From contig NZ_WMKA01000031.1 of the NCBI RefSeq assembly GCF_009711085.1, forward strand, positions 2,655 through 45,591: 42,937 bases of DNA, given 5' to 3'. Made by a program: the position numbers and the translations under genes. Of this stretch, positions 1 to 7,665 are shown piece after piece; the stretch's first letter is position 1; each line of letters begins with the position of its first letter. The notes beneath the pieces were generated by a model. That model made no database searches. It saw nothing but the letters and a program-made list of their open reading frames with translations, and was not told the DNA's origin. This DNA comes from Cellulosimicrobium composti. Lineage in GTDB: Bacteria > Actinomycetota > Actinomycetes > Actinomycetales > Cellulomonadaceae.

Positions 1-2589
1 CTCCGGCGCCGGCCAGGCCTGCGCGACCGGCTCCTCTGCCGGGGCGGGCTGCGGGCTCCACGCGTCCTGCGGGACCGGCGCGGAGCCGGTCGGGACCTCG
101 GTCACGAGAGGGATGTCCGTGGCGGTCACGTCCGGGGCGGCCGGCAGCTCGACCGGGTTCTCCGCCGGGCGGTCGCCCATCGGGCGGAAGCTCGAGAACA
201 GCGCGCTGCGCGTGCTCACGTCGAGCACCGGGATCTCGGCGGAGACCGGCTCGACCGGCGTGGCGGCCGGGCGCGCACGGCTCGGGAGCGCCGAGCCGGC
301 GTCGGCGACCTCGGCGGGCGGGGTCCACGCCTCGTCGGCCGCGGGGAGCTGGTCCGGCAGCGCGGGGGTCGCGAGCGGCGGCAGGACGATCGCGCCGGTC
401 TGCGGGCCGGACGCGAACGACGCGCTCGGCGCCGCGGCGGCCGGGTCGACCGTGCGCGAGCGACGGCGGGGCATGCCCGTCTGCGTCGTGCCGTCGGTCA
501 GCGCGTCGATGTCGACCGGCACGGCCGCGGGAGCCTGGGGCTCGACCGCGGGGAAGGAGGCCGTCGCCGCGGGCGCCGCGGGCGCCGCGAACGGGGCCGG
601 TGCCTCGGGCGCGGGGAGCGCAGGCGCGGCCGCCGGGCCCGCGAGCTGCTGCGCGGCGGCCTGCGTGCTCGTCTCGAGCGGGTCGGTCGGCTGCGGGAGC
701 GGGACGCTCGAGTCCGGGACGAAGAGGACGGCCGGGAACGACACGACGACCTCGGTGCCCTGCTCGTCGCCGCCGGCGCTGAAGCGGACCTTCGCGCCGA
801 GGCGGTCCGCGAGGCGGCCGACGACGAAGAGACCCAGGCGCTGCGCGCCGACGACGTCCGACGCCGCGTGCGTCGCGACCTTCCGGTTCGCGTCCGCGAT
901 CTCCTCGGGCGTCATCCCGAGGCCGTGGTCGCGGACCGTGACGTAGACGAAGTTCTCGTCCCGCCCGGTCGTGACCTCGACAGGCGTGTGCGGCTCCGAG
1001 AACATCGTCGCGTTCTCGAGGAGCTCGGCGAGCAGGTGCGCGGCGTTGAGCGCGTTGTGCCCGAGCATGAGCGGGTCGACCACGAGGTTGAGGCGCACGC
1101 GGTCGTACAGCTCGATCTCCGACGACGCCGTACGGATGACGTCGGAGGCCGGCATGGGCTGGCGCACGCGACGGCCGGAGTCGATGCCCGCGAGGACGAG
1201 GAGCGACTCGGCGTTGCGGCGCATTCGCGTCGCGAGGTGGTCGAGGCGGAAGAGGTTGGACAGCGTGCCCGCGTCCTCCTCGGAGCGCTCGAGGTCGTCG
1301 AGGAACGCGAGCTGGCGGTTGAGGAGCACCTGGTCGCGGCGGGCGACGTTGACGAACATCTCGGCGATCGAGCCACGCAGCGCGGCCTGCTCGCGGGCGA
1401 CGCGGATCGTCGTCTCGTTCACGTCGTTGAACGCGGTCGCGAGCTGGCCGACCTCGTCCGTGGACTCCACGGCGATCGGCGCCAGGTCGATGCCCGGTCC
1501 CTGACCCGGGACGGCGACCTGCTCGACGAGCTTCGGGAGCTGGTCGCGGACGTCCTCGGCCGCGTCGGTGAGGCGGCGCAGCGGGTTGACGATCGCGCGG
1601 GCGATGAGGCCCGCGACGAGGACGGAGAGGATGACGGCGGCGAGGGTCACGAGGATCGTCACGACCGCGCGGGTCGTCGCGGCGGCGGCGAGGTCGGACG
1701 CCTTCTTCTCGGTCTCGACGCGGACCGCGTCACGCACCGGGGCCGTCTGGTCGCGGTCGGCCTGCGAGAGCGCCGGCCACTCGGCCGCCTGGCTCGCGGG
1801 GGTCGCGCCGGGGCGCGAGCCCATGAGGTTCTGGCGGATCTGGTTGTACGTCGCCGTCGGGGTCTCGAGGCGGAGCTCGCCGGGGAGCTGGCGCACCGCG
1901 GTCTGCGTGCGCTTGGCGAGCTCGTCACCGGTCGTCACGAGGACGGCGGCCTGCTGGTTGGTCGCGGTGCTCTCCTGGCCCACCTGCGCGGCCTGGAGCA
2001 CCGCGCCGGCCACCGGCTGCTCGAGCGCCTGCTGGGCGAGCAGCTCGTCGAGGAGCACGTACGTGTCGAGGTACTGCGCGAGGCCGCGGTCGGGCGTCGT
2101 GTCGGCCAGCGTGCGAGGCACCTCGAGCGCGTCGTCGATGAGGTTCCCGTACAGCGAGTTGCGCTGCAGCTGGCCGAGGCCGGAGCGGTCGATGGCCTGG
2201 CGGACCGACTGCAGGTCCGAGCGGTCGGCGATCGTGTCGGCCAGGGCCTCGCGCACGCGGGGGTCGAGCGCCGACGTGTCGAGCCGCTCGTACGCGCGGT
2301 CGCGCACGTCGAGCGCCTTGTCGGTCTTCTCGCGCTGCGCCATCATCTGCGCCTCGGCGTCCTCGGTCGCGCCCCGCGCGTCGAGGAAGGCGTACGTGCG
2401 CTCGGCCGCGATCTCGGTCCCCGCGACGTCCTGCGCGGCGAGCGCCGCGACGAGCGCGCTCGTCTGGCTCGCGTCGCGCGCCGTCGAGATGGCCTGCGCG
2501 GAGATGATCGCGGCGGCCGCGAAGAGGACGAGGACAGGCACCGCGAGGGCCGCAAGGATCTTCCCGCGAACGCTCAACCTGCGGAGCAT
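1..2589 (-). CDS. Nitrate/nitrite-sensing-type sensor histidine kinase, partial (CvnA-like)
   Basis: The gene starts at ATG 2589 and runs off the left edge; 863 codons are visible. A GGAGG ribosome site lies just upstream (about 2594-2602). The order is: membrane segment (residues ~11-33), helical extracytoplasmic NIT-like sensor (~45-295), second membrane segment (~307-332), HAMP linker beginning ARAIVNPLRRLT, then an atypical kinase core without a clear H-box. The ATPase N-box is LLAELLENATMF, the G1 box VRDHGLGM and the G2 region RLGLFVVGRLADRLGA. A long Ala/Pro/Val-rich tail follows and is cut by the window. This architecture is known from the kinase-like first gene of actinobacterial conservons, normally followed by roadblock, DUF742 and Rap-like GTPase genes; those would lie beyond the left edge. 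Ligand and output are unknown. Family confidence is high; conservon membership is inference. Confidence 0.9.
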   Translation of the reverse strand, partial: MLRRLSVRGKILAALAVPVLVLFAAAAIISAQAISTARDASQTSALVAALAAQDVAGTEIAAERTYAFLDARGATEDAEAQMMAQREKTDKALDVRDRAYERLDTSALDPRVREALADTIADRSDLQSVRQAIDRSGLGQLQRNSLYGNLIDDALEVPRTLADTTPDRGLAQYLDTYVLLDELLAQQALEQPVAGAVLQAAQVGQESTATNQQAAVLVTTGDELAKRTQTAVRQLPGELRLETPTATYNQIRQNLMGSRPGATPASQAAEWPALSQADRDQTAPVRDAVRVETEKKASDLAAAATTRAVVTILVTLAAVILSVLVAGLIARAIVNPLRRLTDAAEDVRDQLPKLVEQVAVPGQGPGIDLAPIAVESTDEVGQLATAFNDVNETTIRVAREQAALRGSIAEMFVNVARRDQVLLNRQLAFLDDLERSEEDAGTLSNLFRLDHLATRMRRNAESLLVLAGIDSGRRVRQPMPASDVIRTASSEIELYDRVRLNLVVDPLMLGHNALNAAHLLAELLENATMFSEPHTPVEVTTGRDENFVYVTVRDHGLGMTPEEIADANRKVATHAASDVVGAQRLGLFVVGRLADRLGAKVRFSAGGDEQGTEVVVSFPAVLFVPDSSVPLPQPTDPLETSTQAAAQQLAGPAAAPALPAPEAPAPFAAPAAPAATASFPAVEPQAPAAVPVDIDALTDGTTQTGMPRRRSRTVDPAAAAPSASFASGPQTGAIVLPPLATPALPDQLPAADEAWTPPAEVADAGSALPSRARPAATPVEPVSAEIPVLDVSTRSALFSSFRPMGDRPAENPVELPAAPDVTATDIPLVTEVPTGSAPVPQDAWSPQPAPAEEPVAQAWPAPE

Positions 2590-2795
2590 ACGAACCTGCC
2601 TCCATCACCCTGGTCCACCCGGTTCGGCAGCGCGGTCGGCGCGCGGCAGCGGCGCCTCCCGGGCTCCGGTCCCCGGTCGTGCGTACTAACTATCGGTGCA
2701 CATCTCCCGGACACCTAATCCGTGAGCAGCACGGCCACGCGTGCCGTTCCCCACGGCGCCCCCGTCGGCGAACCGGCGCCCCCGGGCCGCCCGCG

Positions 2796-2801
2796 TAGTC
2801 T
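2796..2801 (+). promoter_or_regulatory. -10 hexamer TAGTCT of leaderless promoter
   Basis: TAGTCT lies 7 nt before GTG 2809. This spacing suits transcription starting at or next to the start codon, and it supports 2809 over the upstream in-frame GTG 2722 as the start of the oxidoreductase. Confidence 0.55.
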
Positions 2802-2808
2802 CGGCGAT

Positions 2809-3786
2809 GTGCGAGGCGTCACGATATCGGGCCCCGGTGGCCCTGAGAAACTAACGGTTTCCACGCTCCCTGACCAGACCCCCGGGACGGACGAGGTCGT
2901 GGTCCACGTCGCTTCCGCTGGCGTGAACCGCGCTGACCTGCTACAACGCGCCGGTTCGTACCCGCCGCCGCCCGGCGCGCCCGAGTGGCCGGGCCTCGAG
3001 GTGTCGGGGACGATCGCGGCCGTCGGCGACGCCGTGACGGGGTGGTCGACGGGCGACCGCGTCGTCGCGCTGCTCGACGGCGGCGGGTACGCGGAGCAGG
3101 TGCGCGTCCGCGCGACCCAGGTGCTCCCCGTGCCCGACGGCGTCGACCTCGTCGACGCGGCGGCGCTCCCCGAGGCGGTGTGCACCGCGTGGAGCAACCT
3201 CGTGGACGTCGGCCGCCTCACGTCGGGCGAGTGGCTGCTCGTGCACGGCGGGTCCGGCGGGGTCGGGACCGTCGCGGTGCAGCTCGGCGCGGCGCTCGGC
3301 GCCCGCGTCGCCGTGACCGCGGGCGGGCGCGCCCGCGCCGACCGGTGCGTCGCGCTCGGGGCGAGCGTCGCCGTCGACCACCGCGAGGAGGACTTCGTCG
3401 CGGCCGTGCGCGAGGCGTCGGGCGGGCACGGGGCGGACGTGGTGCTCGACGTCGTCGGCGCCGCGTACCTCCCGCGGAACCTCGACGTGCTCGCGACGGG
3501 CGGCCGGCTCGTGGTCATCGGGATGCAGAAGGGTCGACGGGCGGAGCTCGACCTCGGCCTGCTCCTGGCCCGCCGCGCGACCGTCGCCGGCACGACGCTG
3601 CGCTCCCGGCCGCCCGCCGAGAAGGCGCGGATCGTGCACGACGTCCTCACGCACGTCTGGCCGATGGTCGAGGACGGGCGCGTGCGCCCGGTCGTGCACG
3701 CGCGACTCCCCCTCGACGAGGCGGCGCGGGCCCACGAGCTGCTCGACTCGGGCGAGGTCTTCGGCAAGGTGCTGCTCGTCCCCTGA
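2809..3786 (+). CDS. NAD(P)H-quinone oxidoreductase, PIG3-type zinc-independent MDR family
   Basis: This 325-residue medium-chain dehydrogenase/reductase probably reduces quinones or other enones with NADPH in the cytoplasm. The N-terminus (VRGVTISGPGGPEKL) fits the usual first strand of PIG3-like enzymes. The catalytic-domain signature VNRADLLQRAGSYPPPPGAP follows, then the nucleotide-binding glycine motif in VHGGSGGVGTVAVQLG, and GKVLLVP at the C-terminus. No catalytic zinc cysteines are visible. An in-frame GTG at 2722 would add 29 low-complexity residues, but family length and the -10 hexamer favour 2809. It stands alone, divergent from the kinase and upstream of bpa. Substrate unknown. 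Confidence 0.9.
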   Translation: MRGVTISGPGGPEKLTVSTLPDQTPGTDEVVVHVASAGVNRADLLQRAGSYPPPPGAPEWPGLEVSGTIAAVGDAVTGWSTGDRVVALLDGGGYAEQVRVRATQVLPVPDGVDLVDAAALPEAVCTAWSNLVDVGRLTSGEWLLVHGGSGGVGTVAVQLGAALGARVAVTAGGRARADRCVALGASVAVDHREEDFVAAVREASGGHGADVVLDVVGAAYLPRNLDVLATGGRLVVIGMQKGRRAELDLGLLLARRATVAGTTLRSRPPAEKARIVHDVLTHVWPMVEDGRVRPVVHARLPLDEAARAHELLDSGEVFGKVLLVP

Positions 3787-3874
3787 CGCTCGCGCGGTCC
3801 GGGCGGCGCGCAGGCACCTCGCCGCGGCCACGTCGCCCACGGCCCGCGTCGGTGCGCGCGTCGGCGGCGCGCGC

Positions 3875-3880
3875 CAGACT
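3875..3880 (+). promoter_or_regulatory. Weak -10-like hexamer CAGACT before bpa
   Basis: CAGACT lies exactly 6 nt before ATG 3887, the same position as the TANNNT hexamers of other genes here, but its first base is C. No ribosome site is visible, so a leaderless start is plausible. Confidence 0.35.
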
Positions 3881-3886
3881 GGACCC

Positions 3887-4525
3887 ATGGCTGACGAACC
3901 GCGCGACCCCCGCCCCGACGAGCCCACCCCGCCCGACCCCCGGTCGGCCCCGGACGACGCGCCCGAGCGCGACGACCCCGGCCGCGCCACCGTCGTCATG
4001 CCGGACGGGACCGGGGTCGGCGTCGAGGGTGCCCCCTCGCAGGACGACGACGGCCCGACGACGGTGATCGAGGAGCCCGCCAAGGTCATGCGCATCGGCG
4101 GCATGATCAAGAAGCTCCTCGACGAGGTGCGCGACGCGCCGCTCGACGAGGCGGCCCGCTCGCGCCTCGCCGAGATCCACGAGCGGTCGCTCACCGAGCT
4201 CGAGGAGGGGCTCTCGCCCGACCTGGTCGACGAGCTGCACCGCATCACCCTGCCGTTCTCGGACGACGCGGTCCCCACGGACGCCGAGCTGCGCGTCGCG
4301 CAGGCCCAGCTCGTGGGATGGCTCGAGGGGCTGTTCCACGGGATCCAGACCGCGCTCGTCGCGCAGCAGATGGCCGCGCAGGCCCAGCTCTCCCAGATGC
4401 GCCGCGCGCTCCCGCCCGGGTCGCTGCCCGGCATGGCGCCCGGCGGTCCCGGCGGGATACCGGGCCAGCAGGGCGGGCGCCCCGACGAGCACGACGGACG
4501 GCCGTCGCCCGGCCAGTACCTCTGA
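3887..4525 (+). CDS. bpa: Bacterial proteasome activator Bpa/PafE
   Basis: The 212-residue protein matches the Bpa/PafE (DUF2587) family. An acidic disordered N-terminus (~1-60) is followed by a helical core beginning KVMRIGGMIKKLLDEVRDAP (~65-175), a Gly/Pro-rich linker, and a C-terminal GQYL. In the mycobacterial family the core forms a 12-mer ring. The GQYL tail docks into the alpha-ring pockets of the 20S proteasome and opens the gate for ATP-independent degradation of unfolded proteins. The exact C-terminal tetrapeptide is seen here, implying this organism has, or recently had, a 20S proteasome. No proteasome gene lies in the window. The gene is monocistronic and faces the EamA gene. Confidence 0.9.
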   Translation: MADEPRDPRPDEPTPPDPRSAPDDAPERDDPGRATVVMPDGTGVGVEGAPSQDDDGPTTVIEEPAKVMRIGGMIKKLLDEVRDAPLDEAARSRLAEIHERSLTELEEGLSPDLVDELHRITLPFSDDAVPTDAELRVAQAQLVGWLEGLFHGIQTALVAQQMAAQAQLSQMRRALPPGSLPGMAPGGPGGIPGQQGGRPDEHDGRPSPGQYL

Positions 4526-4552
4526 GAACGGGCGGCGGCCCGGTCCCGCGCC

Positions 4553-5476
4553 TCAGGGGAGCGGCGGGTCGGGCGGGGCGTCGCCCGGCGGCGCCCCGCC
4601 CTGCCGCCGGTCCCGGGGCGCTGCCGTCATGGCGATCGCGCCCGAGACGAGCAGGAGGCCCGCCACCTCGGGGAGCGTCGGCACCTGGCGCAGCACGACG
4701 GCGCCCACGACGGCCGCCGACGCGGGCAGGAGCGCGAGGAGCACCGAGAACGTCGCGGCGCTGACGCGACGCAGGACGACCTGCTCGAGCGCGTACGGCA
4801 CGACGGACGAGAACAGCGCGATCCCCGCGACGGCGGCCACGTGGCGCCAGTCGCCGAGCACGGGCAGCGCGTCCGGCGCGAGGACCGGGGCGAAGACGAG
4901 CGCGCCCACGGTCATCGCGACCGCGAGCGACGTGACGCCCGAGCCGGCGACCGCGACGCGCCGCCCGAGGAGGATGTAGGCCGCCCAGCAGGCCGCGGCC
5001 ACCGTGATCGCGGCGAGGCCGTGCACGGCGTCCTCGCGCGGGAGGTCGGACTCGATCGTCACGCCCGCGAGGAGCACGACCCCGGCGCACGCGACCGCGA
5101 TCGCGCCGCGCTCGCGCCACCCGCTGCCCGTGACCGCCGCGACGGCGACGGGGCCGAGGAACTCGATCGCGACGGCCGTCCCGAGCGGCAGGTGGTCGAT
5201 CGCGACGTAGAACGCGAGGTTCATCGCGGCGAGCGCGACCCCGAAGACCGCGACCCCCACGAGCTCACGGCGCGTCCACCGTCGGCGCCACGGACGGCGC
5301 CACGCGAGCAGGAGCACCGCAGACGCCGCGATCCGCAGCCACCCGACCTCGATCGCGCCCGCGACGGCGAACAGCCCCACGGCGATCGCCGCGCCGAGGT
5401 ACTGCGTCAGCCCCGAGACGACGAAGAGGACCGGGACGGGCACCCGCTCGAGAGCGGCGACGGGGCGACGGGACAC
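4553..5476 (-). CDS. EamA/DMT-family transporter (RhtA-like exporter)
   Basis: This 307-residue protein starts at GTG 5476. About ten hydrophobic helices are visible, arranged as two EamA repeats: roughly residues 15-140, then from WAAYILLGRR to the C-terminus. The motifs LGTAVAIEFLGPVAVA and SSVVPYALEQVVLRR are characteristic of RhtA-like drug/metabolite transporters, which export amino acids such as threonine or homoserine. The sequence does not show the true substrate. The short tail is Pro/Gly-rich. It lies downstream of the permease operon but is separated from it by a hairpin and has its own leaderless promoter. Confidence 0.88.
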   Translation of the reverse strand: MSRRPVAALERVPVPVLFVVSGLTQYLGAAIAVGLFAVAGAIEVGWLRIAASAVLLLAWRRPWRRRWTRRELVGVAVFGVALAAMNLAFYVAIDHLPLGTAVAIEFLGPVAVAAVTGSGWRERGAIAVACAGVVLLAGVTIESDLPREDAVHGLAAITVAAACWAAYILLGRRVAVAGSGVTSLAVAMTVGALVFAPVLAPDALPVLGDWRHVAAVAGIALFSSVVPYALEQVVLRRVSAATFSVLLALLPASAAVVGAVVLRQVPTLPEVAGLLLVSGAIAMTAAPRDRRQGGAPPGDAPPDPPLP

Positions 5477-5482
5477 CTACGA

Positions 5483-5488
5483 ACTCTA
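5483..5488 (-). promoter_or_regulatory. -10 hexamer TAGAGT of leaderless promoter
   Basis: Read on the minus strand, TAGAGT lies 6 nt before GTG 5476 of the EamA transporter. No ribosome site lies between. Confidence 0.55.
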
Positions 5489-5520
5489 GGCACGCGCGGG
5501 TCGACGTCCGCGCACGACGA

Positions 5521-5548
5521 CGGCCCGCCCCCGGAAGGGGACGGGCCG
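5521..5548 (-). terminator. Hairpin terminator after the sugar ABC permease operon
   Basis: CGGCCCG-C-CCCC, loop GGAA, then GGGG-A-CGGGCCG makes an 11-bp GC stem with one mismatch, 20 nt past the permease stop. There is no T-tract, as is common for actinobacterial terminators. Confidence 0.65.
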
Positions 5549-5567
5549 CGTCAAGCGGTGCGCCGGG

Positions 5568-6536
5568 TCAGCCCTTGACGGAGCCGGCCAGGAGACCGCG
5601 CACGAAGTACCGCTGGAGCGCGACGAACACGATGAGCGGCACGATGATCGAGATGAACGCGCCGGCGGTGAGGATGTGCCAGTCGCCGCCGCGGGAGCCC
5701 GCCATCTCGGCCACGCGCACGGTGAGCGGGTAGGACGACGTGTTGGCGAACGTCAGGCCCACGAGCAGGTCGTTCCACACCCAGAGGAACTGGAAGATCG
5801 CGAACGACGCGATCGCGGGCACGAGCAGCGGCAGGAGCACCTGGAAGAAGATCTTCACGTGCCCCGCGCCGTCGACCCGGGCGGCCTCGACCAGCGACCG
5901 CGGGATGTCCTTCATGAAGTTGTGGAGCAGGAAGATCGCGAGCGGCAGCGCGAAGATCGAGTGCGACAGCCAGACCGTCCAGAACGTGCCGTTGAGGCCG
6001 ACGGTGACGTAGTCGCGCAGGAGCGGGACGAGCGCGACCTGGAGCGGCACGACCTGCAGCGCGAAGATCGCGACGAAGAGGATCTCGCGGCCCTTGAACT
6101 CGATCCACGCGAACGCGTACGCCGCGAGCAGCGCGAGCGTGATCGGGATGACCACCGCGGGCAGCGTGATGACGAACGAGTTGACGAAGTACGTGGAGAG
6201 GTTGCTGCCGCTCCCGTACAGCGCCTGGTCGTAGTTGTCGAGCGTGAACTCGGCCTCGCCCGTGAAGATGCCCGGGATGACCGTCCACCAGCCGCTGCGG
6301 CGGATGTCGAGCTCGGGGCGGAACGACGTGACCAGCAGACCGACCGAGGGGATGGTCCACAGGAGGGCGATGAGGATCGCGAGGAACGACGCCCACGGGG
6401 AGCTGAGCTTGCCCTTGGCGGCGATCGCGCGCTTCTCGAGCCGGGTGAGCTTGCGGGGGCCTCGGGGGCCCTCGAGCTCCGCCTCGGTGGTGAGGTCGGT
6501 GTCCGGGACGACCGGGGGGATCGGCGTGCTGGTCAT
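5568..6536 (-). CDS. Sugar ABC transporter permease (MalG/AglG-like)
   Basis: This 322-residue inner-membrane permease is the second of the importer pair. A cytoplasmic N-terminus (~1-48) is followed by six predicted helices, beginning WASFLAILIALLWTIPSVGL. The EAA loop that contacts the ATPase is EAARVDGAGHVKIFFQVLLP. Its ATG overlaps the stop of the first permease (ATGA), so the two are translationally coupled. The sequence resembles carbohydrate uptake 1 (CUT1) systems of the alpha-glucoside type, but substrate is inference. No ABC ATPase is encoded nearby, so a shared MsmK/MalK-like ATPase elsewhere probably serves this importer. Confidence 0.93.
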   Translation of the reverse strand: MTSTPIPPVVPDTDLTTEAELEGPRGPRKLTRLEKRAIAAKGKLSSPWASFLAILIALLWTIPSVGLLVTSFRPELDIRRSGWWTVIPGIFTGEAEFTLDNYDQALYGSGSNLSTYFVNSFVITLPAVVIPITLALLAAYAFAWIEFKGREILFVAIFALQVVPLQVALVPLLRDYVTVGLNGTFWTVWLSHSIFALPLAIFLLHNFMKDIPRSLVEAARVDGAGHVKIFFQVLLPLLVPAIASFAIFQFLWVWNDLLVGLTFANTSSYPLTVRVAEMAGSRGGDWHILTAGAFISIIVPLIVFVALQRYFVRGLLAGSVKG

Positions 6537-7522
6537 CGGATCTCCTCCGCGAGGCGCATCTGCCGGACGTTGTAGACGATGATCGGGATGACGAGCACGA
6601 ACAGGATCACCGCGAGCGCGGAGCTCAGGCCCTGGTTGTTCTGCCGGAACGCCTGCGTGTAGAACTCGTTCGCCACGACCTGGGTGCCGAACTGGCCGCC
6701 CGTCATGGTCCGCACGATGTCGAAGATCTTGAGCGTCGCCATCGCGATCGTCGTCAGGACGACGACGAGGGCCGGGCGCACGCTCGGGATCGTGATGTAG
6801 CGGAACATGCCGAAGCCCTTGAGCCCGTCGAGCCGCGCGGCCTCGACGATGTCGTCGGGGATCGCCTTGATCGCGGCCGAGAGGATCGTCATCGCGAACC
6901 CGGTCTGGATCCAGATCATGACGACGATGAGGAAGAACGTGTTCCAGGGCTGGCCGATGAGGAACTGCTGCGGCGGGAGCCCGAGCCACACGAGCACCTG
7001 GTTGAGCAGGCCGATCTGGTTGACGCCCGGCTGGTCGGGGCGGAACTCGTAGACGAAGCCCCAGATGATCGACGCGCCGACCATCGAGATGGCCATCGGC
7101 AGGAAGACCAGCGCCTTCGCGAACTTCTCGAAGCGCGAGCGGTCGACGAGCACCGCGTAGACGATCCCGATGAACGTCGAGAGGATCGGCACCACGACGA
7201 CCCAGATCGCCGTGTTGCGCAGGACGAGCTGGAACTGGTCCGTGGTGAACGCGGTGACGTAGTTGTCGAGCCCGACGAACTCGTTGCCGCGGCGGTCGAA
7301 CAGGGAGTTCCAGATCGTGATGATCGCGGGGCGCACGAGGCCCCACGCGAGCCCGAGGACCGCGGGGCCCACGAACCCGAGGACGACGACCCAGCGCGGG
7401 ATGCGCTTGGGGCGGTCCACCGCGAGCAGGATCGCGCCCATGACGACGACGAAGAGCAGGATCGCGAGGAACATCAGCCCGAACTTCTCCACGGGAGAGC
7501 TCGGGTCGGTCAACCAGTCCAT
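6533..7522 (-). CDS. Sugar ABC transporter permease (MalF/AglF-like)
   Basis: This 329-residue protein has about eight hydrophobic segments, more than its partner, because two extra N-terminal helices (~15-35 and ~45-70) precede the core. The EAA loop is EAARLDGLKGFGMFRYITIP. ATG 7522 is preceded by a clear GGAGG (minus strand, about 10 nt upstream), so unlike many genes here it has a leader. It follows the binding-protein gene, with an intervening hairpin at 7589-7620, and overlaps the next permease by 4 bp. The pair forms the channel of a CUT1 importer. Confidence 0.93.
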   Translation of the reverse strand: MDWLTDPSSPVEKFGLMFLAILLFVVVMGAILLAVDRPKRIPRWVVVLGFVGPAVLGLAWGLVRPAIITIWNSLFDRRGNEFVGLDNYVTAFTTDQFQLVLRNTAIWVVVVPILSTFIGIVYAVLVDRSRFEKFAKALVFLPMAISMVGASIIWGFVYEFRPDQPGVNQIGLLNQVLVWLGLPPQQFLIGQPWNTFFLIVVMIWIQTGFAMTILSAAIKAIPDDIVEAARLDGLKGFGMFRYITIPSVRPALVVVLTTIAMATLKIFDIVRTMTGGQFGTQVVANEFYTQAFRQNNQGLSSALAVILFVLVIPIIVYNVRQMRLAEEIR

Positions 7523-7588
7523 GGTGGCCTCCGGTCTGGTCGCCCACGGCGTCGGGGGCGAACGTGGTCTACATCCTGGACCCGGGAG

Positions 7589-7620
7589 CGGGGGGTCCGC
7601 CACAGTGGGCGGACCCCCCG
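7589..7620 (-). terminator. Strong hairpin between binding-protein and permease genes
   Basis: GGGGGGTCCGCC (7590-7601), a 6-nt loop, and GGCGGACCCCCC (7608-7619) form a perfect 12-bp stem, 13 with the outer C-G pair. Such intercistronic hairpins commonly give partial termination or mRNA stabilisation, so that binding protein exceeds permease. Confidence 0.7.
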
Positions 7621-7665
7621 TCCGGTCGTGCGTGCGTCAGACGGGCTCGCGCCCGTCCGTCCGGG

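Noticed and set aside
868-2718. Long plus-strand open frame (616 codons) opposite the sensor kinase
   Set aside because: It is the GC-driven shadow of the kinase gene: Arg/Val/Glu-rich, no motifs, while the minus strand has full kinase domains.
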